From positions 1 through 64,000 of the forward strand of contig NZ_QJKC01000014.1 of NCBI RefSeq assembly GCF_003202035.1: a stretch of 64,000 nt of DNA. The letters are read 5' to 3'. Source of the DNA: Aquitalea magnusonii. GTDB taxonomy: Bacteria; Pseudomonadota; Gammaproteobacteria; Burkholderiales; Chromobacteriaceae. The notes below the pieces were generated by a model that was given only the letters and a program-made list of their open reading frames with translations, did no database searches and was not told where the DNA came from. Shown here one piece after another: positions 36,048-45,434 of the stretch. The stretch's first letter is position 1. Each line of letters starts with the position of its first letter. A program made the translations under genes and the position numbers.

Positions 36048-37363
36048 CTGCCGCCGGCGGCCGCACGCTGGTAAACCAGCTGGCCAGCCACATAGGTCGC
36101 GGCAATCGCCCGGTCATCCCCCAGCATCATCTGGATGAACAGGGCGTCCTGCACATCGCGGGCATAGCGCATGCGAAAAGTGATCAGCGGTGTCGAGTAC
36201 CAGTCCAGCACCAGCAGATCGGCCTCCATGCCGGGCGCCAGGCTACCCACCTTGTCGGCAATACCCAGTGCTGCGGCACCGCCACGGGTGGCCAGATACC
36301 AGGCTTGCACCGCCGTCAGCGCATTGCCGTGGCTTTGTGCCGCGACATAGGCCGCTTGCATGGTCTGCAGCATGGAAAAGCTGGTGCCTGCGCCCACATC
36401 CGTCCCCAGCCCCAGCGCCACCTGTCGTGCGCCCTGCTTGAGCCGGCGCAGGTCCAGGCTGCCCGAGCCGAGAAACTGGTTGGAAGTGGGGCAATGCGCC
36501 AGCGCCGCACCGCTGTCGGCAAAGGCGGCGATTTCCGCATCCGACAAGTGAATGCCGTGGCCGAAGACCGCCCGTGGCCGTAGCAGCCCGTGCCGGTCGT
36601 AGACATCGGCATAGTCACGGCAGTGTGGAAACAGCTGTTGCACCCAGGCCAGTTCATCGAGGTTTTCCGCCACATGTGACTGGATCAGCACATCCGGATA
36701 CTCACGGGCCAGTACGGCCAGCGCGTCCAGCTGTGCCGGGCTGCAGCTGGGAGCAAAGCGTGGCGTCAGCGCGTATTCGGCCCGGCCGCGCCCATGCCAG
36801 CGCCGTATCAGTGCCAGCGAGTCATCATAGGCGGCCTGCGCCGTATCCAGCAGTGCCGCCGGTGCATGGCGGTCCATGCAGACCTTGCCGGCAATCAGTC
36901 GCAAGCCGTAGCGGGCCGCCTCTTCGAACAGCACGTCCACCGAATGCGGGTGCACGGTGCCAAATACGCAGGCCGTGGTCACGCCATTGCGCAACTGCTC
37001 TTGCAAAAACAGCCGTGCCACCTCGCGCGCGTGTTCACCCTCGGCAAAACCCTGCTCGGTGACAAAGGTGTAGTCATTCAACCAGTCGATGAGTTGTGCG
37101 CCAAAAGCCGCCATCATCTCGGTCTGCGCATAATGCACATGGCAATCGATAAAGCCGGGCAGCAGCACGCCGTGCGGAAAGTGCTGCAGCGGGACATCTG
37201 CCGGCAAGGCGGGCAGCAGGCTGGCAGCCGGACCCAAGGCGCTGATCTTGCCGTCTTCCATGATGATCAGGGCATCGCTGTCATAGTGCAGACACGCTGC
37301 GGCAGGATGGAGGAAGGGGTCGGCCCGGAAACTGATCATGGCGCCACGTACTGCGGTTTTCAT
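36044..37363 (-). CDS. guaD: Guanine deaminase
   Basis: A 439-residue amidohydrolase that converts guanine to xanthine. Zinc ligands are visible in LLPGFIDCHVHYAQTEMMAAFG, LIQSHVAENLDELAWVQ, FGHGIHLSD and LGTDVGAGTSFSMLQTM. The start MKTAVRGAMISF at 37363 has GAGG at good spacing; ATG 37372 is too close to it. It is divergent from a marR gene across a palindrome, which suggests local regulation. Confidence 0.93.
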   Translation of the reverse strand: MKTAVRGAMISFRADPFLHPAAACLHYDSDALIIMEDGKISALGPAASLLPALPADVPLQHFPHGVLLPGFIDCHVHYAQTEMMAAFGAQLIDWLNDYTFVTEQGFAEGEHAREVARLFLQEQLRNGVTTACVFGTVHPHSVDVLFEEAARYGLRLIAGKVCMDRHAPAALLDTAQAAYDDSLALIRRWHGRGRAEYALTPRFAPSCSPAQLDALAVLAREYPDVLIQSHVAENLDELAWVQQLFPHCRDYADVYDRHGLLRPRAVFGHGIHLSDAEIAAFADSGAALAHCPTSNQFLGSGSLDLRRLKQGARQVALGLGTDVGAGTSFSMLQTMQAAYVAAQSHGNALTAVQAWYLATRGGAAALGIADKVGSLAPGMEADLLVLDWYSTPLITFRMRYARDVQDALFIQMMLGDDRAIAATYVAGQLVYQRAAAGGS

Positions 37364-37430
37364 CCGGCTCATCCTCGCTGGGTGGCTAGCGCAGCCTGCA
37401 AAATCAGTGCACTGGCGATATGTTACGATC

Positions 37431-37454
37431 AAATATCTTTATGTGAAGATATTT
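37431..37454. promoter_or_regulatory. Palindromic operator candidate between guaD and marR
   Basis: AAATATCTT-tatgtg-AAGATATTT is a perfect inverted repeat with 9-bp arms and a 6-bp spacer. It lies in the AT-rich divergent intergenic region, 68 bp before the guaD start and 74 bp before the marR start. MarR dimers bind palindromes of this size, so shared autoregulation is likely but not proven. Confidence 0.6.
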
Positions 37455-37527
37455 TAGCACAAACACATGATACTCTTTGCGCCCGGAACGGAAAGCCTTG
37501 CCCCTCCCTTACCTGGAAGCACGCAGA

Positions 37528-38025
37528 ATGCATCAACAGCCCGATCAGATCGACCGTATCGTCGCCCTCTGGAATGAAGTACGTCCCGACCTGGACCCCT
37601 CGTCCACTCAGGTTATCGGCCGTATCGTACGGATGGAATATTTCATTACCCGCCGGGTACTGCAGGATCTGGCCCGCTACAACCTGAATGTCGGCGAATT
37701 CGACGTGCTGGCCGCACTGCGCCGCCGTGGCGAGCCCTACCAGTTGTCGCCCAACCAGTTGCAGGGCATGGTGCTGATTTCCTCCGGCGCACTGACCAAC
37801 CGCATCAACCGGCTGGAAGAAGCCGGCCTGGTCACCCGCTCGCCCGACCCGGAAGACCGCCGTGGCGTAATTGTGACACTGAGCGCCAAGGGTTTTGCCG
37901 TGATCGAAGAGGCCGTGGTCAATCATCTGGCGGCGGAAGCCGAGCTGATGGAAAACCTGGACGAGACCGAAAAAGTGCAACTGGCCGGCCTGCTGAAAAA
38001 GCTGCTGCAAACCCAGGAAGACTGA
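37528..38025 (+). CDS. MarR family transcriptional regulator
   Basis: A 165-residue winged helix-turn-helix repressor. The recognition part is LSPNQLQGMVLISSGALTNRINRLEEAGLVTRSPDPEDRRGVIVTLSAKG, with the DRRG wing typical of MarR. The start MHQQPDQIDRIV at 37528 is chosen over an earlier ATG that reads through the promoter region. It probably senses a purine or other small ligand and controls guaD, given the shared palindrome; the ligand is unknown. Confidence 0.88.
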   Translation: MHQQPDQIDRIVALWNEVRPDLDPSSTQVIGRIVRMEYFITRRVLQDLARYNLNVGEFDVLAALRRRGEPYQLSPNQLQGMVLISSGALTNRINRLEEAGLVTRSPDPEDRRGVIVTLSAKGFAVIEEAVVNHLAAEAELMENLDETEKVQLAGLLKKLLQTQED

Positions 38026-38047
38026 TCCAGGCGCTAGCCATTTCAGC

Positions 38048-38075
38048 AAAAAAGCCGCATCACTGCGGCTTTTTT
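38048..38075. terminator. Bidirectional terminator between marR and mntH
   Basis: AAAAAAGCCGCA-TCAC-TGCGGCTTTTTT forms a stem with an A-run before and a T-run after it. It therefore serves both the plus-strand marR gene and the minus-strand mntH gene, whose stop is 4 bp away. Confidence 0.88.
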
Positions 38076-38078
38076 CAT

Positions 38079-39386
38079 TTACAGCCCCACCAGCAACAGC
38101 AGGTTGGCACCACAAATCAGCACGAACAGCAGCCAGCCCAATAATTGCATGGCCGGTGCCAAGGCAAATTCCCCCATCTGCTGCCGGTCGGCGGTGATAC
38201 GCAGCAAGGGCCACATCGCCAGCGGCAATTGCAGGCTGAGCACCACCTGACTCCACACCAGCATGCGCCCGACAGCCCCTTCCCCCAGCCACAGCACGCC
38301 CAGCAGCGCCGGCAGCAAGGCCAGACCACGGGTAATCAGCCGCCGCTGATAGCAGGGAATACGCACTTGCAGGAAGCCATCCATGATCACCTGCCCCGCC
38401 ACCGTACCGGTGAGGGTGGAGCTTTGCCCGGAGGCCAGCAAGGCCAGGCCGAACAGCAGCGCCGCCGCCCCGCCGGCCAGCGGCGTGATCAGCCGGTAGG
38501 CCTGTTCGATATCATCCACCACCGGCTGGCCAGCCACATGGAAGGCCGAACCGGCCAGCACCAGGATAGCCCCGTTCACCAGCATGGCCAGCAACAAGGA
38601 CAGCACAGTATCCACGCGGCACAGCGCCAGCGTGTCGCGCAGGCCATGCCGCCCGCCCTCCACCCGCCGGGTCTGCACAATGGAAGAATGCAGATACAGA
38701 TTGTGCGGCATGATGGTGGCACCGACGATGCCCAGCCCCAGCACCACCGCCTGATGCAGGTCCGCACCGGGGCTGGATGGCAACAGGCCGCGCGCCACTG
38801 CCTGCCAGTCCGGCCCCACCATGAACACCTGGATGGCAAAACACAGTGCGATGGTGGCAATCAAGCCCAGCACCACCGCCTCGATCTGGCGGAAGCCCTT
38901 GCCCTTCATCCCCAGCACAATCAGGGTGTCGAAAGCCGTCAGCCCCACGCCCCAGGCCAGCGGCACGCCAAACAGCAGCTTGAAGGCCAGGGCGCAGCCC
39001 AGTACCTCGGCCACATCGCAGGCGATGATCGAGAGTTCGGCACTCAGCCACTGCAACAGGCGCCCGGCCGGGCCGTAACGCTCGCGACTGGCCTGCGCCA
39101 GGTCCATGCCGGTGACCAGTCCCAGCCGCGCCGCCATCAGCTGCAGCACAATGGCCACCACGCTGGACAGCGCCACCACCCACAGCAAGCCATAGCCAAA
39201 ACGCGAGCCGGCCTCGATATCCGTCGCCCAGTTGCCCGGGTCCATATAGCCGACGGCCACCAGCAGGCCGGGGCCGGCAAAGCGGCGCAGCCGCTGCCAC
39301 CAGGTGGCTTGGGCGTCGATGCGGATACTGCCTTGGACTTCGGAGGGACAAAACGGCGCGGTGGCAGTGCGTGGGAGGGAGAACAT
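38079..39386 (-). CDS. mntH: Nramp family manganese/divalent metal transporter
   Basis: A 435-residue proton-coupled metal transporter with about eleven helices. The metal-binding DPGN of helix 1 (VGYMDPGNWATDIEAGS) and the MPH of helix 6 (ATIMPHNLYLHSSIVQTR) are intact. A hydrophilic N-terminal tail of about 35 residues precedes helix 1. GAGG lies 7 nt before the ATG at 39386. Only 54 bp separate it from the upstream transglycosylase gene, where a hairpin probably terminates that gene. Confidence 0.93.
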   Translation of the reverse strand: MFSLPRTATAPFCPSEVQGSIRIDAQATWWQRLRRFAGPGLLVAVGYMDPGNWATDIEAGSRFGYGLLWVVALSSVVAIVLQLMAARLGLVTGMDLAQASRERYGPAGRLLQWLSAELSIIACDVAEVLGCALAFKLLFGVPLAWGVGLTAFDTLIVLGMKGKGFRQIEAVVLGLIATIALCFAIQVFMVGPDWQAVARGLLPSSPGADLHQAVVLGLGIVGATIMPHNLYLHSSIVQTRRVEGGRHGLRDTLALCRVDTVLSLLLAMLVNGAILVLAGSAFHVAGQPVVDDIEQAYRLITPLAGGAAALLFGLALLASGQSSTLTGTVAGQVIMDGFLQVRIPCYQRRLITRGLALLPALLGVLWLGEGAVGRMLVWSQVVLSLQLPLAMWPLLRITADRQQMGEFALAPAMQLLGWLLFVLICGANLLLLVGL

Positions 39387-39405
39387 GCAAAATCCTCAAG
39401 CGAAG

Positions 39406-39437
39406 AGGAAAGAAAAATGCACGCTATTTGCGTGCAA
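39406..39437 (-). terminator. Hairpin with T-run between the transglycosylase gene and mntH
   Basis: On the minus strand TGCACGC-AAATA-GCGTGCA is followed by TTTTTCTTT, immediately after the transglycosylase stop. It fits an intrinsic terminator. Because it lies within 40 bp of the mntH start, the palindrome could also be an operator for a metal regulator. Confidence 0.65.
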
Positions 39438-39440
39438 AGT

Positions 39441-40079
39441 CTACTGGCCTAAAGGCAGGTTACTGCCAGCCACTTTGACTGGTACAGGCGCAGTCCAGGA
39501 CCATTGTTTCTTCCAGGCGCCAATCACCAGATTGGGATATTCCGGCCGGCCCAGGCTGCCGTTGTAGCGTCCCAGGGCGCGATAGAGATTGCCACGCTCC
39601 ATGTCCAGATAATGGCGCAGGATGGTGCAGCCATAGCGCAGATTGAGCGTGAGTTCGAACAGATTGTGCTGCGGATTGCCAATCTGGCGCACCCAGAAAG
39701 GCATCACCTGCATCAGGCCACGGGCACCGACCGGTGAGATGGCGTATTTGTTAAAGCCGCTTTCCACCTGGATCAGCCCCAGCACCAGCTGCGGGTCCAG
39801 TCCGGCGCGGGTGGCTTCGTACTGGATGGCGGTGAGCAGCCGCTCGCGCATCCAGGCATCCGGAATGCGCTTTTGCAGCCGGCGCGACATCTCGGCCAGC
39901 CAGGCCTGGCCTTCCTGCGGCGTATCGAACACCAGCCGTGGCGCATTGACATCGGCAATGGTGCGGCTCATGGCCGAGGCCACATTGGCGGCCAGCGCCT
40001 CCTCGCGCTGCGCACCCGCCCACGCCGGCGGCAAGGCCAGCATGGTGGTGAGGGCACACAGCGTCAGGAGGATTTTCAT
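39441..40079 (-). CDS. Exported lytic transglycosylase, SLT domain
   Basis: A 212-residue protein with a signal peptide ([21 protein letters not shown], cleavage near residue 21). The SLT domain lies in the second half: GLIQVESGFNKYAISPVGARGLMQVMPFW, with the catalytic Glu in QVES, then NLRYGCTILRHYLDMERGNLYRALGRYNG. It cleaves the glycan strand of murein in the periplasm. Its start overlaps the proS stop by one base (TGATG). Confidence 0.9.
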   Translation of the reverse strand: MKILLTLCALTTMLALPPAWAGAQREEALAANVASAMSRTIADVNAPRLVFDTPQEGQAWLAEMSRRLQKRIPDAWMRERLLTAIQYEATRAGLDPQLVLGLIQVESGFNKYAISPVGARGLMQVMPFWVRQIGNPQHNLFELTLNLRYGCTILRHYLDMERGNLYRALGRYNGSLGRPEYPNLVIGAWKKQWSWTAPVPVKVAGSNLPLGQ

Positions 40080-41785
40080 CAGGCGAGCTTGGCGAGCAGA
40101 TGTTCCAGAATAGCATCTGCGGCAACCGGCGTTGCCGTGGCATCACGGCGCTGCTGGTATTCCACCTTGCCTTCTTTCAGACCACGGTCGCCGATGGTGA
40201 CGCGGTGCGGTGCACCGATCAGCTCCCAGTCGGCAAACATGGCGCCCGGACGCTCGCCACGGTCGTCGATGATCACATCCACGCCCTTGGCCAGCAGGGC
40301 CTCATACAGGCTGTCGGCAGCGGCTTTCACTTCGGCCGAGCGGTCGTAGCCCACCGGGCAGATCACCACATTGAACGGGGCCAGGCTGTCCGGCCAGATG
40401 ATGCCCTTGTCGTCGTGGTTCTGCTCGATGGCGGCGCCCAGGATACGGGTGACACCAATGCCGTAGCAGCCCATTTCAAACGGTTTCGGTTTGCCGTCTT
40501 CGTCGAGGAAGGTGGCGTTCATGGCGGCGGAGTACTTGGTACCCAGATAGAACACATGGCCCACTTCGATGCCGCGCTGGATGGCCAGCACGCCCTTGCC
40601 GTCCGGGCTGGGGTCACCGGCCACCACATTGCGGATGTCGGCCACTTCCGGCTCGGCGCAGTCGCGGCCGAAGTTGGCACCGGTGTAGTGCTGGTCGTCT
40701 TCGTTGGCGCCGATGACAAAGTCGGCCATCTTGGCCACGGTACGGTCAGCAATCATGCGGCCCTTGAAGCCCACCGGACCAAGCGAACCCGGATTGGCAC
40801 CAAAGGCTTCGCGGATCAGTGCCGGGCTGGCCATGGTCAGCGGTTTCTTGATGCCGGCGATTTTCTCAGCCTTCACTTCGTTCAGTTCGTGGTCGCCGCG
40901 CACCAGCAACAGTACCGCCTCGCCTTCGGCGCCTTCCACCACCAGCGCCTTGACCGTGCTCTTGATGTCGATGTTCAGGAATGCCACCAGGTCAGCAATG
41001 GTCTTGACCTTGGGGGTGTGTACTTTGGTGAGCGCGGCAGTGGCGGCCGGGCGTTCGCCGGCCGGGGCCACGGCTTCGGCCAACTCGATATTGGCGGCGT
41101 AGTCGGAGTCCGGGCAGTAGATGATGGCATCTTCGCCGGTATCGGCAATCACCTGGAATTCGTGCGAGCGGTCGCCGCCGATGGCACCGGTATCGGCCGC
41201 CACGGCACGGTAGGTCAGGCCCAGGCGGTCGAAGATGCGGCAATAGGTGTTGTACATGTTTTCGTAGCTGGCACCCGCCGCTTCAGCGCTGCGGTCGAAG
41301 GAGTAGGCATCCTTCATGGTGAATTCGCGGCCACGCATCACGCCAAAACGCGGCCGGCGTTCGTCGCGGAACTTGGTCTGGATCTGGTAGAAGTTTTTCG
41401 GCAAGGCGCGATAGCTGCGCAGCTCGCTGCGGGCGATGTCGGTAATCACTTCTTCGGCGGTCGGCTGCAGGGCAAAGTCACGCTCGTGGCGGTCCTTGAA
41501 GCGCAGCATTTCCTCGCCCATGGTGTCCCAGCGGCCGGATTCCTGCCACAGGCCAGCCGGCTGCACCACTGGCAGCGACACTTCGATGGCACCTGCACGG
41601 TTCATTTCTTCGCGCACGATATTTTCCACCTTGCGCACCACGCGCAGGCCCATCGGCATCCAGGAGTAAATGCCGGCGGCCAGCTTGCGAATGAAACCGG
41701 CACGAATCATCAGCTTCTGGCTGGTGATGTCGGCGTCGGCGGGGGCTTCTTTCAGGGTGGAAATGAAAAACTGCGATGCGCGCAT
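40079..41785 (-). CDS. proS: Prolyl-tRNA synthetase, bacterial type
   Basis: A 568-residue class II synthetase. [15 protein letters not shown] is the conserved start, with AAGGA upstream. Motif 2 is in [25 protein letters not shown]. The inserted editing (YbaK-like) domain spans about residues 220-400. Motif 3 and the [17 protein letters not shown] region follow, then the anticodon-binding domain with [27 protein letters not shown]. All elements are complete. Confidence 0.97.
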   Translation of the reverse strand: MRASQFFISTLKEAPADADITSQKLMIRAGFIRKLAAGIYSWMPMGLRVVRKVENIVREEMNRAGAIEVSLPVVQPAGLWQESGRWDTMGEEMLRFKDRHERDFALQPTAEEVITDIARSELRSYRALPKNFYQIQTKFRDERRPRFGVMRGREFTMKDAYSFDRSAEAAGASYENMYNTYCRIFDRLGLTYRAVAADTGAIGGDRSHEFQVIADTGEDAIIYCPDSDYAANIELAEAVAPAGERPAATAALTKVHTPKVKTIADLVAFLNIDIKSTVKALVVEGAEGEAVLLLVRGDHELNEVKAEKIAGIKKPLTMASPALIREAFGANPGSLGPVGFKGRMIADRTVAKMADFVIGANEDDQHYTGANFGRDCAEPEVADIRNVVAGDPSPDGKGVLAIQRGIEVGHVFYLGTKYSAAMNATFLDEDGKPKPFEMGCYGIGVTRILGAAIEQNHDDKGIIWPDSLAPFNVVICPVGYDRSAEVKAAADSLYEALLAKGVDVIIDDRGERPGAMFADWELIGAPHRVTIGDRGLKEGKVEYQQRRDATATPVAADAILEHLLAKLA

Positions 41786-42083
41786 GATGCGTCCTTGGTA
41801 TTCGGCTAAATGGGGATGATTGTAGCGTTTTGCGGCCTTGGCGGGAAAGCATCCCGTCCACAGCCCCATGCTGGCAGGGTAGCAGGGGAAAATCCGCGGC
41901 GCTTTGTCGTTTTCCCCCTACATGGCCCAAGGTAAAACTGGCAGGAACACAGCATTAGCTTGGCGCTGCCCCGACTCAGTAGTAACCTTCGCGCTCACAG
42001 GCCATTCGATTTTCTTGCGCCGCAACAAACACGGAAAGCGGATGGCATTGCATGCTTAACTACACAAAGAACGCACACAAATC
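41786..42083. promoter_or_regulatory. Divergent intergenic region between proS and kup
   Basis: About 300 bases expected to hold promoters for proS (minus) and kup (plus). No palindrome, terminator or small gene was supported. Confidence 0.4.
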
Positions 42084-43949
42084 ATGCAGGCTCACAATAA
42101 ACAAGCCATGACCGGCCTGACGCTGGCTGCGCTGGGCGTGGTGTACGGGGATATCGGCACCAGCCCGCTGTATACCTTGCAACAATGTTTCACCAGCCAC
42201 AACATGGCTACCACACCGGATAACATCCTGGGGATTCTTTCCCTGATTTTCTGGTCGCTGATTTTTGTGGTTTCCATCAAATATGTGGCCTTTGTCCTGC
42301 GTGCCGATAACCACGGCGAAGGCGGCATCATGGCGCTGATGGCGCTGGCCAGGCATTACATCACCCATTCGGCACGCTGGAAGGTGGTGCTGCTGGGCCT
42401 GTTTGGTGCCTCGCTGTTTTATGGCGATGCCATCATCACCCCGGCCATTTCCGTCCTGTCAGCGGCCGAGGGCCTGAAAGTGCTCAGTCCCAGCATGGGT
42501 CCGTACATCCTGCCCCTGGCCATCGTGGTGCTGGTTTTCCTGTTTATCCTGCAGCGCTTTGGTACGGCCAGTGTCGGCATGTTGTTCGGACCGGTCATGA
42601 CCTTCTGGTTCTGCACGATCGGCGTGCTGGGCCTGCTGCAAATCCTGCAAGCGCCTGCGGTATTGGCCGCCATCAACCCCCTGCATGCCGTTCGCTTCCT
42701 CTACCAGCACGGTGTTGGTGCGTATCTGACCCTGGGTTCGGTGGTACTGGCACTGACCGGAGCCGAGGCGCTGTATGCCGACATGGGCCACTTTGGCAAA
42801 ACACCGATCCGCCGCGCCTGGTATGGCCTGGTGCTGCCGGCACTGGTGCTGAATTATTTCGGCCAGGGTGCCTTGCTGATGCTGAACCCCAAGGCCATTG
42901 AGAATCCCTTTTTCATGCTGGCCCCGCAATGGGCGCTGCTGCCGCTGATCATCCTGGCCACCCTGGCCACGGTGATTGCCTCGCAAGCGGTGATTTCCGG
43001 TGCCTACTCGCTCACCCGCCAGGCCATCCAGCTGGGCTATAGCCCGCGCATGGAGATTTCCCATACTTCGGAAAAGGAAATCGGCCAGATCTACCTGCCC
43101 TTCGTCAACTGGGCCTTGCTGATTGCCGTGCTGGTAGTCGTGCTGACCTTCCAGACGTCGGATAGCCTCGCTTCTGCCTACGGCATTGCCGTGACCGGCA
43201 CCATGCTGATCACCACCCTGCTGTTCTTCGTGGTGGCACGGGTCAACTGGCGCTGGCCGCTGCCGCTGGCGCTGGGCGTGACCATTATCTTCGGCATCAT
43301 CGACGCCGCCTTCTTCAGCGCCAACCTGCTCAAGCTGTTCTCCGGCGGCTGGCTGCCGCTGGTGCTGGGCATGGTGATCTTCCTGCTGATGACCACCTGG
43401 AAACAGGGCCGCAAACTGCTGTTTGACCGCCTGCGCGAACAGGCCTTGCCGCTGGACAGCTTTATCGAAAACCTGGAAGCCTTCCCGCCCACCCGTGTGC
43501 AGGGCACGGCGGTCTTCCTCACCAGCACCCTGCATGGCGTACCGCATGCGCTCCTGCATAATCTGAAGCACAACAAGGTGCTGCATGACCGTATCGTGCT
43601 GATGACCATCCGCACCGAGGATGTGCCTTACATCAACGATGAATCGCGGCTGGAAGTGGTGCAGCTGTCACCCTCGTTCTGGCGCGTGGTGGCCCGCTAC
43701 GGCTTCAAGGAAGACCCGAGCGTGCTCAATGTGCTGGAACTGTGCGAAGCCGATGGCCTGGCTTTCGAGCTGATGGATACCTCCTTCTTCCTGTCGCGCG
43801 AAACCATCATCTCCACCGAGCGTCCGGGCATGGCACGCTGGCGCGAACGGCTGTTTGTGTGGATGAGCAAGAATGCGCTGCGCGCCACCGACTTTTTCCA
43901 GATTCCGACCAACCGCGTCGTGGAACTGGGCGCGCAAGTCGAACTGTAG
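42084..43949 (+). CDS. kup: Low-affinity potassium transporter Kup
   Basis: A 621-residue KUP/HAK family potassium-proton symporter. The first helix carries the hallmark GVVYGDIGTSPLYTL. About twelve membrane helices extend to residue 430, followed by a cytoplasmic domain of about 190 residues ending FFQIPTNRVVELGAQVEL. No clear Shine-Dalgarno precedes the ATG at 42084; a second ATG eight codons later is possible. Confidence 0.95.
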   Translation: MQAHNKQAMTGLTLAALGVVYGDIGTSPLYTLQQCFTSHNMATTPDNILGILSLIFWSLIFVVSIKYVAFVLRADNHGEGGIMALMALARHYITHSARWKVVLLGLFGASLFYGDAIITPAISVLSAAEGLKVLSPSMGPYILPLAIVVLVFLFILQRFGTASVGMLFGPVMTFWFCTIGVLGLLQILQAPAVLAAINPLHAVRFLYQHGVGAYLTLGSVVLALTGAEALYADMGHFGKTPIRRAWYGLVLPALVLNYFGQGALLMLNPKAIENPFFMLAPQWALLPLIILATLATVIASQAVISGAYSLTRQAIQLGYSPRMEISHTSEKEIGQIYLPFVNWALLIAVLVVVLTFQTSDSLASAYGIAVTGTMLITTLLFFVVARVNWRWPLPLALGVTIIFGIIDAAFFSANLLKLFSGGWLPLVLGMVIFLLMTTWKQGRKLLFDRLREQALPLDSFIENLEAFPPTRVQGTAVFLTSTLHGVPHALLHNLKHNKVLHDRIVLMTIRTEDVPYINDESRLEVVQLSPSFWRVVARYGFKEDPSVLNVLELCEADGLAFELMDTSFFLSRETIISTERPGMARWRERLFVWMSKNALRATDFFQIPTNRVVELGAQVEL

Positions 43950-43968
43950 TCAAGCAACTACATCAAAA

Positions 43969-43994
43969 GGCAGGCTTTTCAGCCTGCCTTTTTT
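43969..43994 (+). terminator. Rho-independent terminator after kup
   Basis: GGCAGGC-ttttca-GCCTGCC is followed by TTTTTT on the plus strand, 20 nt after the kup stop. Confidence 0.92.
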
Positions 43995-44017
43995 ATTTGC
44001 CATGCCATATTCATGCA

Positions 44018-44031
44018 ATGTAATCGATTAC
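44018..44031. promoter_or_regulatory. 14-bp perfect palindrome TGTAATCGATTACA
   Basis: The sequence is its own reverse complement and stands alone between the kup terminator and the terminator of the next gene. It resembles a dimeric regulator site, but no promoter or gene start is close to it. Confidence 0.3.
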
Positions 44032-44122
44032 AAAGCACCAGCAGGCACAATAAAATCCCATTCAATACAAGTACTTGCCACTTGAATGGTGGCAGTCACC
44101 GGCCGCCGGCATCGCGCTGAGC

Positions 44123-44153
44123 ACAAAAATGGCCGACGCAAAACAGTCGGCCA
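44123..44153 (-). terminator. Rho-independent terminator after the GNAT-AmpD gene
   Basis: On the minus strand TGGCCGAC-N8-GTCGGCCA is followed by TTTTTG, about 45 nt beyond the stop codon of the fusion gene. Confidence 0.82.
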
Positions 44154-44195
44154 CATGAGGCAAAACGGCTGAAATTTTACTATGTAGTGACGCCA

Positions 44196-45215
44196 CTACG
44201 CCGGCAGGTCGATTTCCCTTCGCACCCTGGCCCAGTCGAAGTAAGGGCCGGGATCGGTTTTACGCCCCGGGGCAATATCCTCATGTCCGGTCATGCCGCG
44301 CAAGGGCAGCTGGCTGCGCAATTCGCGCAATAGTGCCAGCAACATCTGGTACTGCGCATCGGCAAAGGGCTCGAAATCGCAGCCCTCCAGCTCTATCCCT
44401 ACCGAAAAGTCATTGCAACGCTCGCGCCCGCGCCAGCTGGACACCCCGGCATGCCAGGCACGCTGATGCACGGAAACAAACTGCAACAGCTGTCCGCTGC
44501 GGCGTATAAAGAAATGCGCTGAGACGCGCAAGTGCTGAATGCTGGTAAAGAAAGGATCTTCCGCCGGGTCCAGCGTATTGGTGAACAGCTGCGACACGGC
44601 CTGCCCGCCATAGCGATAGGGCGGCAGGCTGATATTGTGAATGACCAGCAATTCGGCCGCCCCGCCCTCGCGGGCATCACAATTGGGTGAAGGAATCTGT
44701 CGCGCTTCGCGCACCCAGCCATTGGCATCCAGATGCAGCACCGGCTGCACACGGCCGGCCTGATAGACCATGCGCCACAGCACCAAGCCATCCGGCACCT
44801 TCCAGCGCTGTTCCAGCACAAAACCCGCCTTGTGATACAGCGCCACCGCCGCGGCATTGACCTCGGCGGTATCCACGCTGACTTCGTCGGCATCCGCCAG
44901 CAGATGATTGAGCAAGCGGTAACCCCAGCCATCGCCAAAGCAGGCCGGGTCCACCACCGTGCGCTCGATATGCCAGCCGCCCTGCTGGCGCTGGCTTGCC
45001 ACCAGCACACCACGCAGCACATTGCCCTCAAAGGCGCCCAGCACACGGTCGCGGCAGGCCATCACGGCAGCCAGATCAGGCCACATCAGCGGCAGCTGGG
45101 GATAATCCAGCCACGCGCACTCCACCTGATGCGCCAACAGCTGGATACGCAGCGCCGCGGCTGCCAGTTGCGGGTCGTCCAGCCGTATTGGCCTGATTTC
45201 AAACGGAATGTCCAT
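44196..45215 (-). CDS. ampD: Fusion protein: GNAT acetyltransferase domain plus AmpD amidase
   Basis: A 339-residue protein in one frame. Residues about 1-155 are a GNAT acetyltransferase (MDIPFEIRPIRLDD start, CoA-loop-like DGWGYRLLNHLL, and NAAAVALYHKAGFVLEQ). Residues about 165-339 are a full 1,6-anhydro-N-acetylmuramyl-L-alanine amidase: LLVIHNISLPP, RAWHAGVSSWRGR, NDFSVGIELEG and GHEDIAPGRKTDPGP with the zinc ligands. AmpD usually stands alone at about 180 residues. AAAGG lies 7 nt before the ATG at 45215, and no convincing internal start is seen. The amidase part recycles cytoplasmic muropeptides; the acetyl acceptor is unknown. Confidence 0.87.
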   Translation of the reverse strand: MDIPFEIRPIRLDDPQLAAAALRIQLLAHQVECAWLDYPQLPLMWPDLAAVMACRDRVLGAFEGNVLRGVLVASQRQQGGWHIERTVVDPACFGDGWGYRLLNHLLADADEVSVDTAEVNAAAVALYHKAGFVLEQRWKVPDGLVLWRMVYQAGRVQPVLHLDANGWVREARQIPSPNCDAREGGAAELLVIHNISLPPYRYGGQAVSQLFTNTLDPAEDPFFTSIQHLRVSAHFFIRRSGQLLQFVSVHQRAWHAGVSSWRGRERCNDFSVGIELEGCDFEPFADAQYQMLLALLRELRSQLPLRGMTGHEDIAPGRKTDPGPYFDWARVRREIDLPA

Positions 45216-45434
45216 TGCTGCCTTTCTCGCCGGTCTTTGCCGCCGCCACATCGCCACCCTGCCCCCGCCCGCGCATTGCGCTGGGCAAGCCACCCTGGCA
45301 GGGCGCACAATGTCCTATTGTGCCAGCAGCGCCGGCCGCTGCGAACCGAGTGCCGCGCATTTGAGCAGAATCATGGTTTTTTGCAATGCAGCACGGCACA
45401 CTCGATCCATTCACCCAGCTTGAGGCTTCCCACC

